Counted from the stretch's first letter, positions 1-8,132 are shown. The stretch: 25,893 nucleotides of DNA from Anaerolineales bacterium UBA2200 (GCA_002327925.1 DCVA01000045.1:1-25893); one strand, 5' to 3'. Program-made: numbers and translations. Notes: generated by a model from the sequence alone, not told the origin.

Positions 1-221
1 TCGGCATCCCAGGCCCACAGAGCCGGATAGAGTGACTTGCGACGCACTTTGCGCTGGGCAGGTCGGAGGCGGCGCAGCCACTTGCGCACCACTTGTCTCG
101 ACGTCCGCCAGCGCCGGGCAGTCTCGCTGATGCTGCGAACCTGCTGGTAGGTCATAACCAGTTTCAGTCTTGCGTCGACTCGGCTCATAGCGTATACATC
201 CCCGGAGGCCATATCGGCCAT
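1..221 (-). CDS. Helix-turn-helix protein, transposase-like N-terminus (partial)
   Basis: An open frame reads leftward from an ATG at 221 and leaves the window with no stop, so only about 73 residues are visible. Residues ~14-50 form a typical helix-turn-helix of the kind that opens IS481/IS3-like transposases: a basic first helix (RLKLVMTYQQ), a helix-turn-helix core (ISETARRWRTSRQVVRKWL), then a basic stretch. An AGGAG motif lies about 10 nt upstream of the ATG. Other in-frame ATGs (212 and 188) are possible starts; the helix-turn-helix follows the one at 188 closely. The catalytic domain is outside the window, so the transposase label is inferred. It could also be a small DNA-binding regulator. 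The hairpin just upstream (226-277) fits a mobile-element end. Confidence 0.45.
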   Translation of the reverse strand, partial: MADMASGDVYAMSRVDARLKLVMTYQQVRSISETARRWRTSRQVVRKWLRRLRPAQRKVRRKSLYPALWAWDA

Positions 222-225
222 AGGC

Positions 226-277
226 GGTGCTCCTCTTGGTGAAGTTGTGTCCACAACTCTTTTACCAGAGGAGCACC
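226..277. repeat. Large imperfect hairpin upstream of the transposase-like gene
   Basis: The outer arms are 226-240 (GGTGCTCCTCTTGGT) and 264-277 (ACCAGAGGAGCACC), complementary apart from one extra T. Nested inside is a perfect 7-bp stem, AGTTGTG (243-249) with CACAACT (252-258), around a 2-nt loop. The left outer arm contains the ribosome-binding region of the minus-strand gene starting at 221, so folding could hide that site. It may be part of an insertion-sequence end or a translation-control hairpin. Which of these it is cannot be decided here. Confidence 0.55.
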
Positions 278-340
278 TCCTTTTGTCAAGACCGCCCGTA
301 CCACCTGGTAACGATGTGTTGGCGCAAGAACACGGGATAC

Positions 341-368
341 TTGACATCTGGCCCGTTTGGGTTAGAGT
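341..368 (+). promoter_or_regulatory. Sigma-70-like promoter for the zinc-ribbon/C39 gene pair
   Basis: TTGACA at 341-346 and TAGAGT at 363-368 are separated by 16 nt. The downstream gene starts at 401 behind AGGAGG (391-396, 4-nt spacer). The same -10 hexamer occurs in the promoter of the phosphate transporter at 12209-12214. Confidence 0.6.
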
Positions 369-400
369 AGGCACATCCCAGCGTTGGAAGAGGAGGCGTT

Positions 401-3385
401 ATGGCCGGCTACTGCGGTAACTGCGGAGAGACTCAGCAAGAGGGTGAACGCTTCTGCCGCAACTGCGGCAAGCCATTTGCCACAGAGGAGGCCAGCTCGC
501 CAAGTCCCCTTGGAAAGCCAATAGCTGCTGTGCCGGTGGAGCCGGCGGCAGGGTCAGCCGCGGCAGCACCGGCGCAGCCCCCTGCGGCCGGTGCCCCGCC
601 TCTGACTCAAGCCCCCGGAGCGAAGAAGGCCGCCAAACGGGCAGCCGTCAAAGCAGCGGAGGGCAAACCCGCAAAGGCGGGGCAGAAACGCAAGACCTCG
701 CCGTTGCTGATGGCTCTGGTGGCGCTGGGAGCGTGCCTGGCCTGTGTGTGGTTTGGGGGCAAGGCCCTGCTCGAGCGTTGGGGTCCTGGTAGCTTTCGCA
801 CCTCGACCGCCACGCCTGAGACCAGCCAGGCGGTGACCCTGGCCGTGGCGCGTGAGGTAATCGGACCGGAGGGCGGCACCGTGGCCCTGGACACGGGCAT
901 CAAGCTGATTTTCCCCGCCGGTGCTTTGGGATCCAAGACCGAAGTGGTGATCAAGCAGCTCGACGCGGCCCGCTTCACGGACGAGAACACCGAGGCAGTC
1001 CTGCTGGACTGCAGCGCGGGGGTGTCAACGTTCGAGAAGCCGGTCGCGTTCCATATTCCCCTCCCATCTTGGTTCACGCCCGCCGACGCCGACGCGGTCC
1101 TGGCCGGCGTTTGGGACGAGACGACAGGGGCAGTGCAGGTCGAGCCGTCGACGGTGGTGATGGTCGGTGGCAAGCCGGAGCTGGTGATCGAGGCGGACCA
1201 TTTCTCCTGGCACATCGTCGAGTGGTGGAAACAGAACTATGCCATGCCGCCGAACCAGGCCGACACGCTAGAAGTGCCCTACTACGGCCAGTCCGGTGGC
1301 TACTGCTGGGCGGCCGTGCTGCAGATGCTCAACGAATCGGCCAGGCACTCCTTCACCAGCGAAGTGTTCAGCGTCATCGGCAGGATAGGGGTGGACGATG
1401 CAGGACTCAGGGCGGACGAGGCAAAAGACTTCCCCTCGGTCGGCGCTCTGGTACTAGCCCAAACGAACACCGAACCGGAGCGCGTGCGGTGGCGGATGGG
1501 CAACGATTCCCCCATGCTCACCTACATTCGGCGACAGCTTGCCTGCTTCAAGCGCCCCGTGGCACTGATATACGGAGGGCACGCCGTGATCTTTGTTGGC
1601 TACAACGGAACCAACTTTACCGTGCACGATCCGCAGGGGTTGACGGGCGATATTTACAAGCTGACCAAGTTTGAGGGCCTGGGCACGACCTGGGGAGAGG
1701 AGGAGACGACGATCGTGCTGGCCGCCACCCTGGCCACCGACCGACCGCTGGTCACGGTGAACATCAAGGACAAGGCGCTCACCTTTGTCAAGCCAGGGAC
1801 AGCTACCCCGAGCGACCAAATCGAGTTCACCTGGGATTATACCGTGGGCATTGGCTACACCTGGTTCAGCAAGCGGCTGGGCGCGGCAGTGGCTGCCATT
1901 CCGGCCGAAACGAGCAAGCTCAAGATCGCACTCGGCGGAGAAAACGGGGTCGAGATCGCGAACTCGCACCTGAAGGCTGCCGTGGACGTTACGGTCCATG
2001 TGGACATCTACAGCCACGGCCCGGGCAAGACGCACTACAGCGACCAGACCACGATGCGTCTGGCACCGGGCGAGGCCAAGGCGCTCAAGGTCGACGAGAT
2101 CCCGGTCAGTGCTTTCCGTGACCCGTCGCCATCGGCGGTGGACTATACCCTGGAGATCCGGACGGTGGTGGGCGGCAAAACGGTGGACGAAGCGCGGGTC
2201 GATTTCGTGCTCGAGCCGGGGCCCACGCCCACGCCCACAGCCACCGAGAAGGTCGTCCCCACGGATACGGTCAAGGCCGAGGCAGGAGTAACGCCGGGCC
2301 AGGGCGAGTGGGTGCTCCAGGCGATTGTGCCCTACGTCGAACAGCGCGAGAACTCAAAGTGCTATTTTGACAACAAGGTGTCGCTAGGCGACGGCTCGTG
2401 CGTCTCCAGCGGGTCGTGGACCGACAGCGGAGGGTGCGTGTCGGGCAGCGACGCATCGGGGTCGATTCACTGCGCGTGCACCTGGGGCGCGCCGCCGTCG
2501 TACCTGAAGGTGGGCAGCACGCTCAGTATGGAAATGACCTGCCGCGCCACCGCCAGCCAGACCGCGGGCTACAAGAACAGCGGCGCTCAGGGGATGATCT
2601 ATTGCCGGGTGAACCCGCCACCGGAGGATCTCGTGGCCCTGGGCTATGGCTCACGCAGGATCCTGAACGACGTTCTGGCAACCGGTCCATCCAACGAGTA
2701 TCCCAAGACGGCGAGCAAGACCGGCTCGGTTGAGGTGCCCGCGGGCAGCAAGGGTGACGTGCTGGTGATCGCGGTATATTCCACTGGCCAGGGTGGGCGC
2801 GGCAACCTGGCGTACAAGTACGCCTACCACGGCACGGACCCCGTACCCGAGCGCGGTGTGCCGGCCGAGGGGCTGACGCCGCAGGCGGCCGAGCCATCGG
2901 CAACAGCGACGACGCAGCGGACGGCCACACCGACAGCAACGCTTGAACCCACGGACACGCCCGAGCCGGAAGTGGCGGAGGAGCCGCAGGCCACGCCGAC
3001 CGAGGAGTACGGAGCTGGAGAACGGGATATCTGGGACATCAGCAATGGCTACCTGGTGTACAACGGCGCCGGGGCGCCGACCAAGTTCACCATCACTCGG
3101 CACTGGCTGATCACGAGGATCATCAACTATCACTGGAACGATGCGAAGGGCGTCGAGCCGGGCTGGATCGCGTTGCGCGCCGACGACGGAACGATGTACG
3201 GCCCATGGTGGGCGGTGGGACAGGACGGGTACATGGGAGTGCGCAACGCCAACTGGCTGGTGACGCCGAACACGGTAATTCCGGCGGGGACCTATACCGT
3301 GATCGACTCGGATCCGATGACCTGGTCGCAAAATGAACTCACGGAAAGTCGCGGGTTTAGCTGGGGGTACGGGATACCGCGGTAG
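401..3385 (+). CDS. Zinc-ribbon membrane protein with ZU5-like and C39-like cysteine peptidase domains (paralogue 1)
   Basis: The protein has 994 residues. Seen in order: a zinc ribbon (C5, C8, C19, C22); an Ala/Pro/Lys-rich linker; one TM segment at ~101-123; a ZU5-like beta domain at ~152-270 (GPEGGTV...FPAGAL); a papain-like C39-type domain at ~290-440 with YCWAA (Cys302), His394 in GGHAVIFVGY and Asp410 in HDPQG as the likely triad; two beta-rich modules at ~450-605 and ~635-815 with a TPTPTAT linker between them; a second Thr/Pro linker; and a Trp-rich domain at ~870-994. The topology is inferred: zinc ribbon in the cytoplasm, the rest outside. The substrate is unknown. The module at ~640-740 has many cysteines, possibly disulfide-bonded. 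A near full-length paralogue follows 94 nt downstream. The start is set by a strong AGGAGG. A role in cell-surface proteolysis or binding is inference. Confidence 0.85.
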   Translation: MAGYCGNCGETQQEGERFCRNCGKPFATEEASSPSPLGKPIAAVPVEPAAGSAAAAPAQPPAAGAPPLTQAPGAKKAAKRAAVKAAEGKPAKAGQKRKTSPLLMALVALGACLACVWFGGKALLERWGPGSFRTSTATPETSQAVTLAVAREVIGPEGGTVALDTGIKLIFPAGALGSKTEVVIKQLDAARFTDENTEAVLLDCSAGVSTFEKPVAFHIPLPSWFTPADADAVLAGVWDETTGAVQVEPSTVVMVGGKPELVIEADHFSWHIVEWWKQNYAMPPNQADTLEVPYYGQSGGYCWAAVLQMLNESARHSFTSEVFSVIGRIGVDDAGLRADEAKDFPSVGALVLAQTNTEPERVRWRMGNDSPMLTYIRRQLACFKRPVALIYGGHAVIFVGYNGTNFTVHDPQGLTGDIYKLTKFEGLGTTWGEEETTIVLAATLATDRPLVTVNIKDKALTFVKPGTATPSDQIEFTWDYTVGIGYTWFSKRLGAAVAAIPAETSKLKIALGGENGVEIANSHLKAAVDVTVHVDIYSHGPGKTHYSDQTTMRLAPGEAKALKVDEIPVSAFRDPSPSAVDYTLEIRTVVGGKTVDEARVDFVLEPGPTPTPTATEKVVPTDTVKAEAGVTPGQGEWVLQAIVPYVEQRENSKCYFDNKVSLGDGSCVSSGSWTDSGGCVSGSDASGSIHCACTWGAPPSYLKVGSTLSMEMTCRATASQTAGYKNSGAQGMIYCRVNPPPEDLVALGYGSRRILNDVLATGPSNEYPKTASKTGSVEVPAGSKGDVLVIAVYSTGQGGRGNLAYKYAYHGTDPVPERGVPAEGLTPQAAEPSATATTQRTATPTATLEPTDTPEPEVAEEPQATPTEEYGAGERDIWDISNGYLVYNGAGAPTKFTITRHWLITRIINYHWNDAKGVEPGWIALRADDGTMYGPWWAVGQDGYMGVRNANWLVTPNTVIPAGTYTVIDSDPMTWSQNELTESRGFSWGYGIPR

Positions 3386-3479
3386 CGCAGAGGCGGCGCC
3401 ACGACCAAATCCGGGAGACTTTGTGAGTGTGCTGGTGGACGATTACGGCTCGAGTCCAGCGATGTGAAAGCGGGGCCTC

Positions 3480-6476
3480 ATGAGCGGTTATTGCGGTTTC
3501 TGCGGCGCACCACAGGGCGAGGGCGAGAGGTTCTGCCGGCAATGCGGCAAGCCCTTTCCGACGACGGCTGCCCCGGTAGTGGCAGCTGCTCAGCGGGCCG
3601 AGACTCCGAGGGCGGAGCAGGCCGCACCGGTTCGCGAGCAGGCGGCGTCCACTGCGCTACCCCGACCGCCCGTCAGCGCCGTAAATGGGACAGCGCCCGC
3701 TGTTCTACGCAGGGCCACCTCCCCCCGCGCTGCGGAAGACAAGGTGTCAAAGGCAACACCGCGGCGCCGGATTTCTCCGCTCTGGATCATCCTGGCCACC
3801 CTGGCACTGCTGGCGGTCTTGTTGCTGTGCGTGTGGTTTGGGGGCAAGGCCCTCCTGACGCGAGTCGGCATCGGCAGACGGACCACGCCCAGCCCAACGG
3901 CGGTCGTTTCGACAACGCAAGTTCTCTCCAGCAAGACGCAGACCGTCGGCCCGGACGGCGGTTCGATCGTGCTGGACACAGGCGTCAAGGTGGTATTCCC
4001 CGCCGGGGCCGTGACCAGGAGCATGGACGTGAGCGTCAAGCAGCTCGACGCGAGCCAGTTCGTGGATGAGCAAACCAGCGGCATCCTGTTGGATTGCAGC
4101 GCAGCCATGTCCACCTTCGACAGGCCGGTCGAGTTTCACATTCCTCTGCCGGCGTGGTTCACGCCCAGGGACGCGGACGCGGTCCTGGCCGGCGTGTGGG
4201 ATGAGACGACAGGGGCAGTGCAGATTGAGCCGTCGTCGGTGGTGATGACCGATGGCAAGCCGGAGCTGGTGGTTGAGGCGACTCACTTTTCGTGGCGCAT
4301 CTTTGAATGGTTCAAGAAGAACTATGGCACGCCCCCGACGGCGGCCGGACCGCTGGAGATTCCCTACTACAGCCAGTCGGGCGGCTATTGCTGGGCAGCC
4401 ACGCTGCAGATGCTGAACGAGGCCGCGCACCACTCCGAGGTCAACGAAGAGTTCAGCATCATCGGGTTTGTGGGCATAGACGACTCGGGGCTGGGAGCGC
4501 GGGCGGCGCGGAGCTATCCCTCCATCAGCGGACTGATCAGTGCGCAAACCCGGGCGTGGCCGGAGCGCCTTCTGTGGTCGATGAAGACGCAAAGCGCCCT
4601 GAGGACGTACATCCGCAGGCAGATCGCCTTTCAGGGGCGGCCGGTGGGGCTCATCTTTGGGACTCATGCCTGGGTGTTCGTGGGGTACGACGCCACGTCC
4701 TTTGACGTGATGGACCCGCAAGGACAGAGCGGCGATATCTACAAAAGCGGGACGTGGGAAAGGCTGGGCCTGGGGGATTGGGATGAAATGACCACGGTGG
4801 TGGTGCCGCAGCCGCTGGCCAGCGACCGCCCGCTGGTGACGGTCAACATCAAGGACGGGGCGGTGCAGTTCGAAAAGCCGAAGACATCCACCCCCGCGGA
4901 CCAGATCAACTTTCAGTGGGACTATACGCGGCGGGATGTCGGATACAGCTGGTACAGCAAACATCTTGGAGCTGTGGTTCCGACGATCACTGGCGAGGCG
5001 ACAGAGCTCAGGATCCTGGTGAGCAGCGAGAATGGCATTGAGATCGCCAACTCGCATTGGGGCGGCGCACCGGCGGCCGTTCGAGTCAACCTGGAGATTC
5101 AGGGCAAAGGCCCGAACAAGACCCACTACTCGACAGGGGTGGACCTGAGCGTCAAGCCGCGGGAGATGGAGCGGTTCAAGATTCCGGAGATTCCGGTGAG
5201 CGCCTTTCGCGACCCAGCTCCCGTGCCGGTGGAGTACTCGCTGCGGGTCAGAGTGGTGGTGGGCGGCAAGGTCGTGGACGACGCGGGCGTAACCTTTGTG
5301 CTGGAGCCGGGGGGCACGCCCACGCCCACACTGAGCAGAACGCCGGGTAAAACGCCGACAGCTACGACGGAAGCCGTGGTGGCGCCGGCTCAGGGCGAGT
5401 GGGTGCTGCAGGCCATCGTGCCGCATGTCACCAAGGCGGAGGACTCGGCGTGCTACTTTGGCAACAGGGTATCGCTGGGAGATGGATCTTTCTCCTCCAG
5501 CGGATCCTGGACCGACAAGGGCTGTGTCGAAGGCGGTAGCGCTTCCGGTTCGATTCACTGCACCTGTGCCTGGAGCGCTCCGGCCTCGTACCTGAAGGTT
5601 GGCAGTACCCTGTCGATGGATCTGAGCTGCCAGGCGACGGCCAGCCAGACCGGGGGCAGGCGTTCGACGGGGGCGCAGGGGTGGGTCTGGTACACGGTGA
5701 ACCCGCCGGAGAACAACCTGGCGGGGCGATTCAGCTGGTCGCACAAGTTCGTGCAGGATGTTCTGGCCACCGGTTGGTCGGATCAGTTCCCCGTGTCCGC
5801 TGCCAGGAGCGGGTCAACCGAGGTGCCGGGCGGCAGCAAGGGGGATGTGCTGGTCATCGTGGTCTTTACTGGCGGACAGGGCGGGATCGGCCATCAGGTG
5901 TACAAGTACGCCTATCAGGGCACGGATCCCGTCCCGCCGCGTGGAATCCCGGCGGAAGGTCTGACGCCGTTGGCGCCTGAGTCGACAGCCATCTCTACTC
6001 CAGAGCCGACGGAGACGGAGACGCCCACGCCAGAACCCACCGCGACAGCTACGCCACCTCCCGTGCCGGTGGAGCCCGCGGTCACGCCGACGGAAGAGTA
6101 CGGGGCGGGTGAGAGAGAGATTTTTGTGGTCACCAGCATTCACACGGCGCTGAACGGCGCGTCTGAGCTGACACGGTTCGCAGTGGTCCATCGCTGGCTG
6201 GTGACGCGGATCAGGACCTATCACTGGAACAACGGACGCGGAGCAGAGCCAGGATGGATCGCGCTGCGGGCGGATGACGGTACGATCTATGGACCGTGGT
6301 GGGCAGTTGGCGAGGTAGGTTCGGGCGGGGTGGCCAATGCGTACTGGGAGGCCAGACCAGACACGATCATTCCCGCCGGGGTATACACGGTGATCGACTC
6401 GGACCCGGATACGTGGGCACAGAACGAAGACACAGGCGGTCGGGGAATGTCGTGGGGCTACGGGATCCCGCGTTAG
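3480..6476 (+). CDS. Zinc-ribbon membrane protein with ZU5-like and C39-like cysteine peptidase domains (paralogue 2)
   Basis: The protein has 998 residues and is a tandem paralogue of the gene upstream, collinear from end to end. It carries a zinc ribbon (C5, C8, C19, C22), a Pro/Ala/Arg linker, a TM segment at ~99-123 ending in the same CVWFGGKALL stretch, a ZU5-like domain (~155-270), a C39-like domain with Cys304 in YCWAA, His396 in GTHAWVF and Asp412 in MDPQG, two beta-rich modules, TPTPT-type linkers and the Trp-rich C-terminus ending GYGIPR. Unlike paralogue 1, the linkers have diverged and the ~660-750 module has fewer cysteines. The proposed catalytic residues are kept in both, which suggests both copies are functional. 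The ribosome-binding site before 3480 is weak (GCGGGG). No terminator separates the two genes, so co-transcription from the promoter at 341 is likely. Confidence 0.85.
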   Translation: MSGYCGFCGAPQGEGERFCRQCGKPFPTTAAPVVAAAQRAETPRAEQAAPVREQAASTALPRPPVSAVNGTAPAVLRRATSPRAAEDKVSKATPRRRISPLWIILATLALLAVLLLCVWFGGKALLTRVGIGRRTTPSPTAVVSTTQVLSSKTQTVGPDGGSIVLDTGVKVVFPAGAVTRSMDVSVKQLDASQFVDEQTSGILLDCSAAMSTFDRPVEFHIPLPAWFTPRDADAVLAGVWDETTGAVQIEPSSVVMTDGKPELVVEATHFSWRIFEWFKKNYGTPPTAAGPLEIPYYSQSGGYCWAATLQMLNEAAHHSEVNEEFSIIGFVGIDDSGLGARAARSYPSISGLISAQTRAWPERLLWSMKTQSALRTYIRRQIAFQGRPVGLIFGTHAWVFVGYDATSFDVMDPQGQSGDIYKSGTWERLGLGDWDEMTTVVVPQPLASDRPLVTVNIKDGAVQFEKPKTSTPADQINFQWDYTRRDVGYSWYSKHLGAVVPTITGEATELRILVSSENGIEIANSHWGGAPAAVRVNLEIQGKGPNKTHYSTGVDLSVKPREMERFKIPEIPVSAFRDPAPVPVEYSLRVRVVVGGKVVDDAGVTFVLEPGGTPTPTLSRTPGKTPTATTEAVVAPAQGEWVLQAIVPHVTKAEDSACYFGNRVSLGDGSFSSSGSWTDKGCVEGGSASGSIHCTCAWSAPASYLKVGSTLSMDLSCQATASQTGGRRSTGAQGWVWYTVNPPENNLAGRFSWSHKFVQDVLATGWSDQFPVSAARSGSTEVPGGSKGDVLVIVVFTGGQGGIGHQVYKYAYQGTDPVPPRGIPAEGLTPLAPESTAISTPEPTETETPTPEPTATATPPPVPVEPAVTPTEEYGAGEREIFVVTSIHTALNGASELTRFAVVHRWLVTRIRTYHWNNGRGAEPGWIALRADDGTIYGPWWAVGEVGSGGVANAYWEARPDTIIPAGVYTVIDSDPDTWAQNEDTGGRGMSWGYGIPR

Positions 6477-6538
6477 CGGCAGGGTACCTGGGTTCTCACG
6501 GCCGAAGGTCATGTACAGGCGGAAGGAGGAGGGTCAAG

Positions 6539-6976
6539 ATGAAAAAGATCGGCATCATCATCTGCGGTCGCTATCACAACTGCGCCGGAGGCAAGTGCCT
6601 GCGCTCGCTGCGCCAGAGAGAGGGGGCCTTTGCCCGCTACCAGGGTGAGGAAGTGGAGCTGGTGGGCTATACAAGCTGCGGGGGCTGCCCGGGCGGCAAC
6701 GTGGAATATGCGCCGGCCGAGATGAACAAGAACGGTGCGGAAGTAATCCATCTGGCCACGGGCCTGGTGGTGGGCTACCCGCCCTGCCCGCGACTGTCGG
6801 CCTTTTGCCAGTTCATCCCGGCCAAATACGGCCTGGAGGTGGTTGTGGGCACCCATCCGATCCCGCAGAACTATTACCTGACTCACAGCGAGCTGGGGAC
6901 GTGGCGGTCACCTGCGGGGCGGGAGCTGATCAAGGAAGTGATCACGGACGAGGCCACGCGAAAGGCGTACGATTGA
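6539..6976 (+). CDS. CGGC domain-containing protein
   Basis: The protein has 145 residues and starts MKKIGIIICGRY. Its Cys-rich layout matches the CGGC family (a putative metal-binding domain): ICGRYHNCAGGKCLR near residues 9-21, the SCGGCPGG motif near 46-53, and PPCPRLSAFC near 81-90. The chosen ATG follows GGAGGAGGG at close to ideal spacing; an in-frame extension upstream into the previous gene is rejected for that reason. Family members are small soluble proteins of unsettled function, often near metal or redox genes. It sits 62 nt after the second C39-like gene and may share its transcript, but no functional link is evident. Confidence 0.85.
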   Translation: MKKIGIIICGRYHNCAGGKCLRSLRQREGAFARYQGEEVELVGYTSCGGCPGGNVEYAPAEMNKNGAEVIHLATGLVVGYPPCPRLSAFCQFIPAKYGLEVVVGTHPIPQNYYLTHSELGTWRSPAGRELIKEVITDEATRKAYD

Positions 6977-6979
6977 GAG

Positions 6980-7006
6980 CCGGGTTCGCAAGCGAATCTG
7001 GCCCGG
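6980..7006. terminator. Possible terminator hairpin after the CGGC gene
   Basis: CCGGGTTCGC, then AA, then GCGAA, with CCCGG at 7002-7006. The inner stem is 5 bp (6985-6989 with 6992-6996), and the outer CCGGG/CCCGG arms pair across a one-sided 5-nt bulge. It lies just past the stop at 6974-6976, between convergent transcripts. No T-run follows, so termination here is only suggested. Confidence 0.35.
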
Positions 7007-7118
7007 ACTGTGGTTCAAAGGCCGCCGCCAACCTGGTGCAGGAGCAACCCGTGACACACCGGACGCGGAGAACGGGCACGGAGGGTGCAGCGGATATCCG
7101 CCTCCCGATGGCGAAACG

Positions 7119-7547
7119 CTAACCGCTGCCGCGACGCCGCCTGTGCCGGCTTCCTGTGCTCAACTTGGTATCGCTTGCTTTGCTCTGCAACACCTGACTT
7201 GCCACTTCCACCACTCTGGGCAACCACTGCTGGCCGACCCGGGCCACAGCTGCGACCAGGGCAGGCAGGGCAGCGGAGTGGGCGACCTCCGGAGCGGGAG
7301 GTGGTTCGATACGCACCACCTCGGGGGCCGGTCGCAGCGCTGGCAGGCCGGCGTACGCCCCCATGACAGCAGGAAGGGCGGTGATGGAGATGGCGCTGGC
7401 CGGGCAGGCAAGCAGGCAGGCCTCACAGGCGCGGCAGAGAAGGGCATCCGCGACTGCTGTGCCCTGCACGATGCTGAGAGCTCCAACCGGGCAGACCTCC
7501 ACGCAAGCGCCGCAGCCATTACAGCTCTCGGCATTGATGTGGATCAT
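7119..7547 (-). CDS. Two-cluster 4Fe-4S ferredoxin with long C-terminal tail
   Basis: The protein has 142 residues. Residues 1-60 are a bacterial 2[4Fe-4S] ferredoxin fold with CNGCGACVEVCP and CRACEACLLACP motifs. After ~residue 60 comes a Pro/Ala-rich stretch, a predicted Ala/Val-rich helix and a strongly basic end (RHRRRRGSG). This tail has no counterpart in ordinary ~60-residue ferredoxins. The ATG at 7547 is preceded by AGGTGA about 6 nt away. It is the last gene of the three-gene cooT cluster, 6 nt after the 91-residue gene. It probably carries electrons for a nickel or CO/hydrogen enzyme encoded elsewhere; that is inferred from the CooT neighbour. Confidence 0.85.
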   Translation of the reverse strand: MIHINAESCNGCGACVEVCPVGALSIVQGTAVADALLCRACEACLLACPASAISITALPAVMGAYAGLPALRPAPEVVRIEPPPAPEVAHSAALPALVAAVARVGQQWLPRVVEVASQVLQSKASDTKLSTGSRHRRRRGSG

Positions 7548-7553
7548 GAGCAG

Positions 7554-7829
7554 TCACCTGCCTCTGTCATCGGTCTGAGTTACGTTGCGGCCGAGCAGGG
7601 TGTCTGCCACTGGCAGAGGCCCGACCAACTTTAGCAGTGCGGCGCCCAGCGACCCGTTCACCCAGCCCAGCTCCCTGATCGCCGTGTCGAGCTCCTCGGC
7701 TACTGGCTCGAGACCTTCCGCACGCGCCGTTTCTGCCCAGCGTGCGAACTCTGCCGCGTGCTCGGCGTTGTGCTCGATCCAGTGGGACAGTAAGGTTCGC
7801 AGCTTGTCGTGGTTGGTGATCATTGCCAT
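7554..7829 (-). CDS. Small His-rich helical protein in the cooT cluster
   Basis: The protein has 91 residues, is mostly alpha-helical by eye and has no TM segment. Its N-terminal half carries HDKLRTLLSHWIEHNAEHAAEF, so histidines H7, H16, H20 and H23 are spaced along one amphipathic helix. That spacing could bind metal. The stop of cooT (TGA, 7831-7833) is 1 nt before this ATG, and the ferredoxin starts 6 nt after this gene, so the three are almost certainly co-translated. I do not assign a named family. A nickel-handling or accessory role follows only from its position beside CooT. An alternative ATG two codons later (7823) is also possible. Confidence 0.75.
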   Translation of the reverse strand: MAMITNHDKLRTLLSHWIEHNAEHAAEFARWAETARAEGLEPVAEELDTAIRELGWVNGSLGAALLKLVGPLPVADTLLGRNVTQTDDRGR

Positions 7830-7830
7830 G

Positions 7831-8028
7831 TCATCCTTTCTCCGCTGGCTGCAGGGTCACCGTGTGCTTCAGCAGGTCAACGCGGGCGATACTGCCGGGT
7901 ACGAACACAGGCGCCTCAAAGAGCGTCCGCACTTGCACGCCGCCTTGGACAACCTCCAGCAGCGTCACGTCCTGCATGATCTCCTGTTCTCGACCGTCTT
8001 GAACAAGATAGACTCTGGCCTGGCACAT
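7831..8028 (-). CDS. cooT: CooT family nickel-binding protein
   Basis: The protein has 65 residues starting MCQARVYLVQDG. CooT is a small dimeric Ni(II)-binding protein tied to maturation of nickel carbon monoxide dehydrogenase in Rhodospirillum rubrum; relatives are widespread in anaerobes. The key residue is Cys2, present here. The start is decided by GGAGGG at 8035-8040, six nt before the ATG at 8028; a start six codons upstream would bury Cys2 and lacks support. The body matches the family: IMQDVTLLEV, a central turn, FVPGSIARVDLLKHTV. It leads a three-gene unit with a strong promoter and a 5' leader of about 98 nt. No CODH gene is in the window, so the client enzyme is unknown. Confidence 0.85.
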   Translation of the reverse strand: MCQARVYLVQDGREQEIMQDVTLLEVVQGGVQVRTLFEAPVFVPGSIARVDLLKHTVTLQPAEKG

Positions 8029-8034
8029 TCTTTT

Positions 8035-8040
8035 CCCTCC
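8035..8040 (-). promoter_or_regulatory. Ribosome binding site fixing the cooT start
   Basis: GGAGGG on the minus strand lies six nt before ATG 8028. This selects the MCQ start and keeps Cys2, the expected nickel ligand, at the N-terminus. Confidence 0.75.
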
Positions 8041-8050
8041 GCTCATTCGG

Positions 8051-8074
8051 CCCCGGCTATGAAGTCGCCCGGGG
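8051..8074. repeat. Hairpin in the cooT 5' leader
   Basis: CCCCGG (8051-8056) pairs with CCGGGG (8069-8074) around a 12-nt loop, about 10 nt upstream of the cooT ribosome-binding site. A direct repeat, GAAGTCG (8061-8067 and 8076-8082), overlaps it. It could affect translation of the cooT transcript. There is no evidence for a ligand or a known riboswitch class. Confidence 0.35.
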
Positions 8075-8132
8075 TGAAGTCGATAACCAGCAGTACTTAC
8101 ACGTAGGTGTCATATATATGCATGGTGCCTAT

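Noticed and set aside
3747..5744. Very long open frame (665 codons) on the minus strand opposite the second C39-like gene
   Set aside because: Composition is Arg/His/Pro-rich with no domain; it is the mirror of the real gene's codon bias in GC-rich DNA. The plus-strand protein has clear motifs.
6977..7118. Possible tRNA-like stem in the gap after the CGGC gene
   Set aside because: A small hairpin with GGTTCGC was noticed, but no cloverleaf or CCA end can be built.
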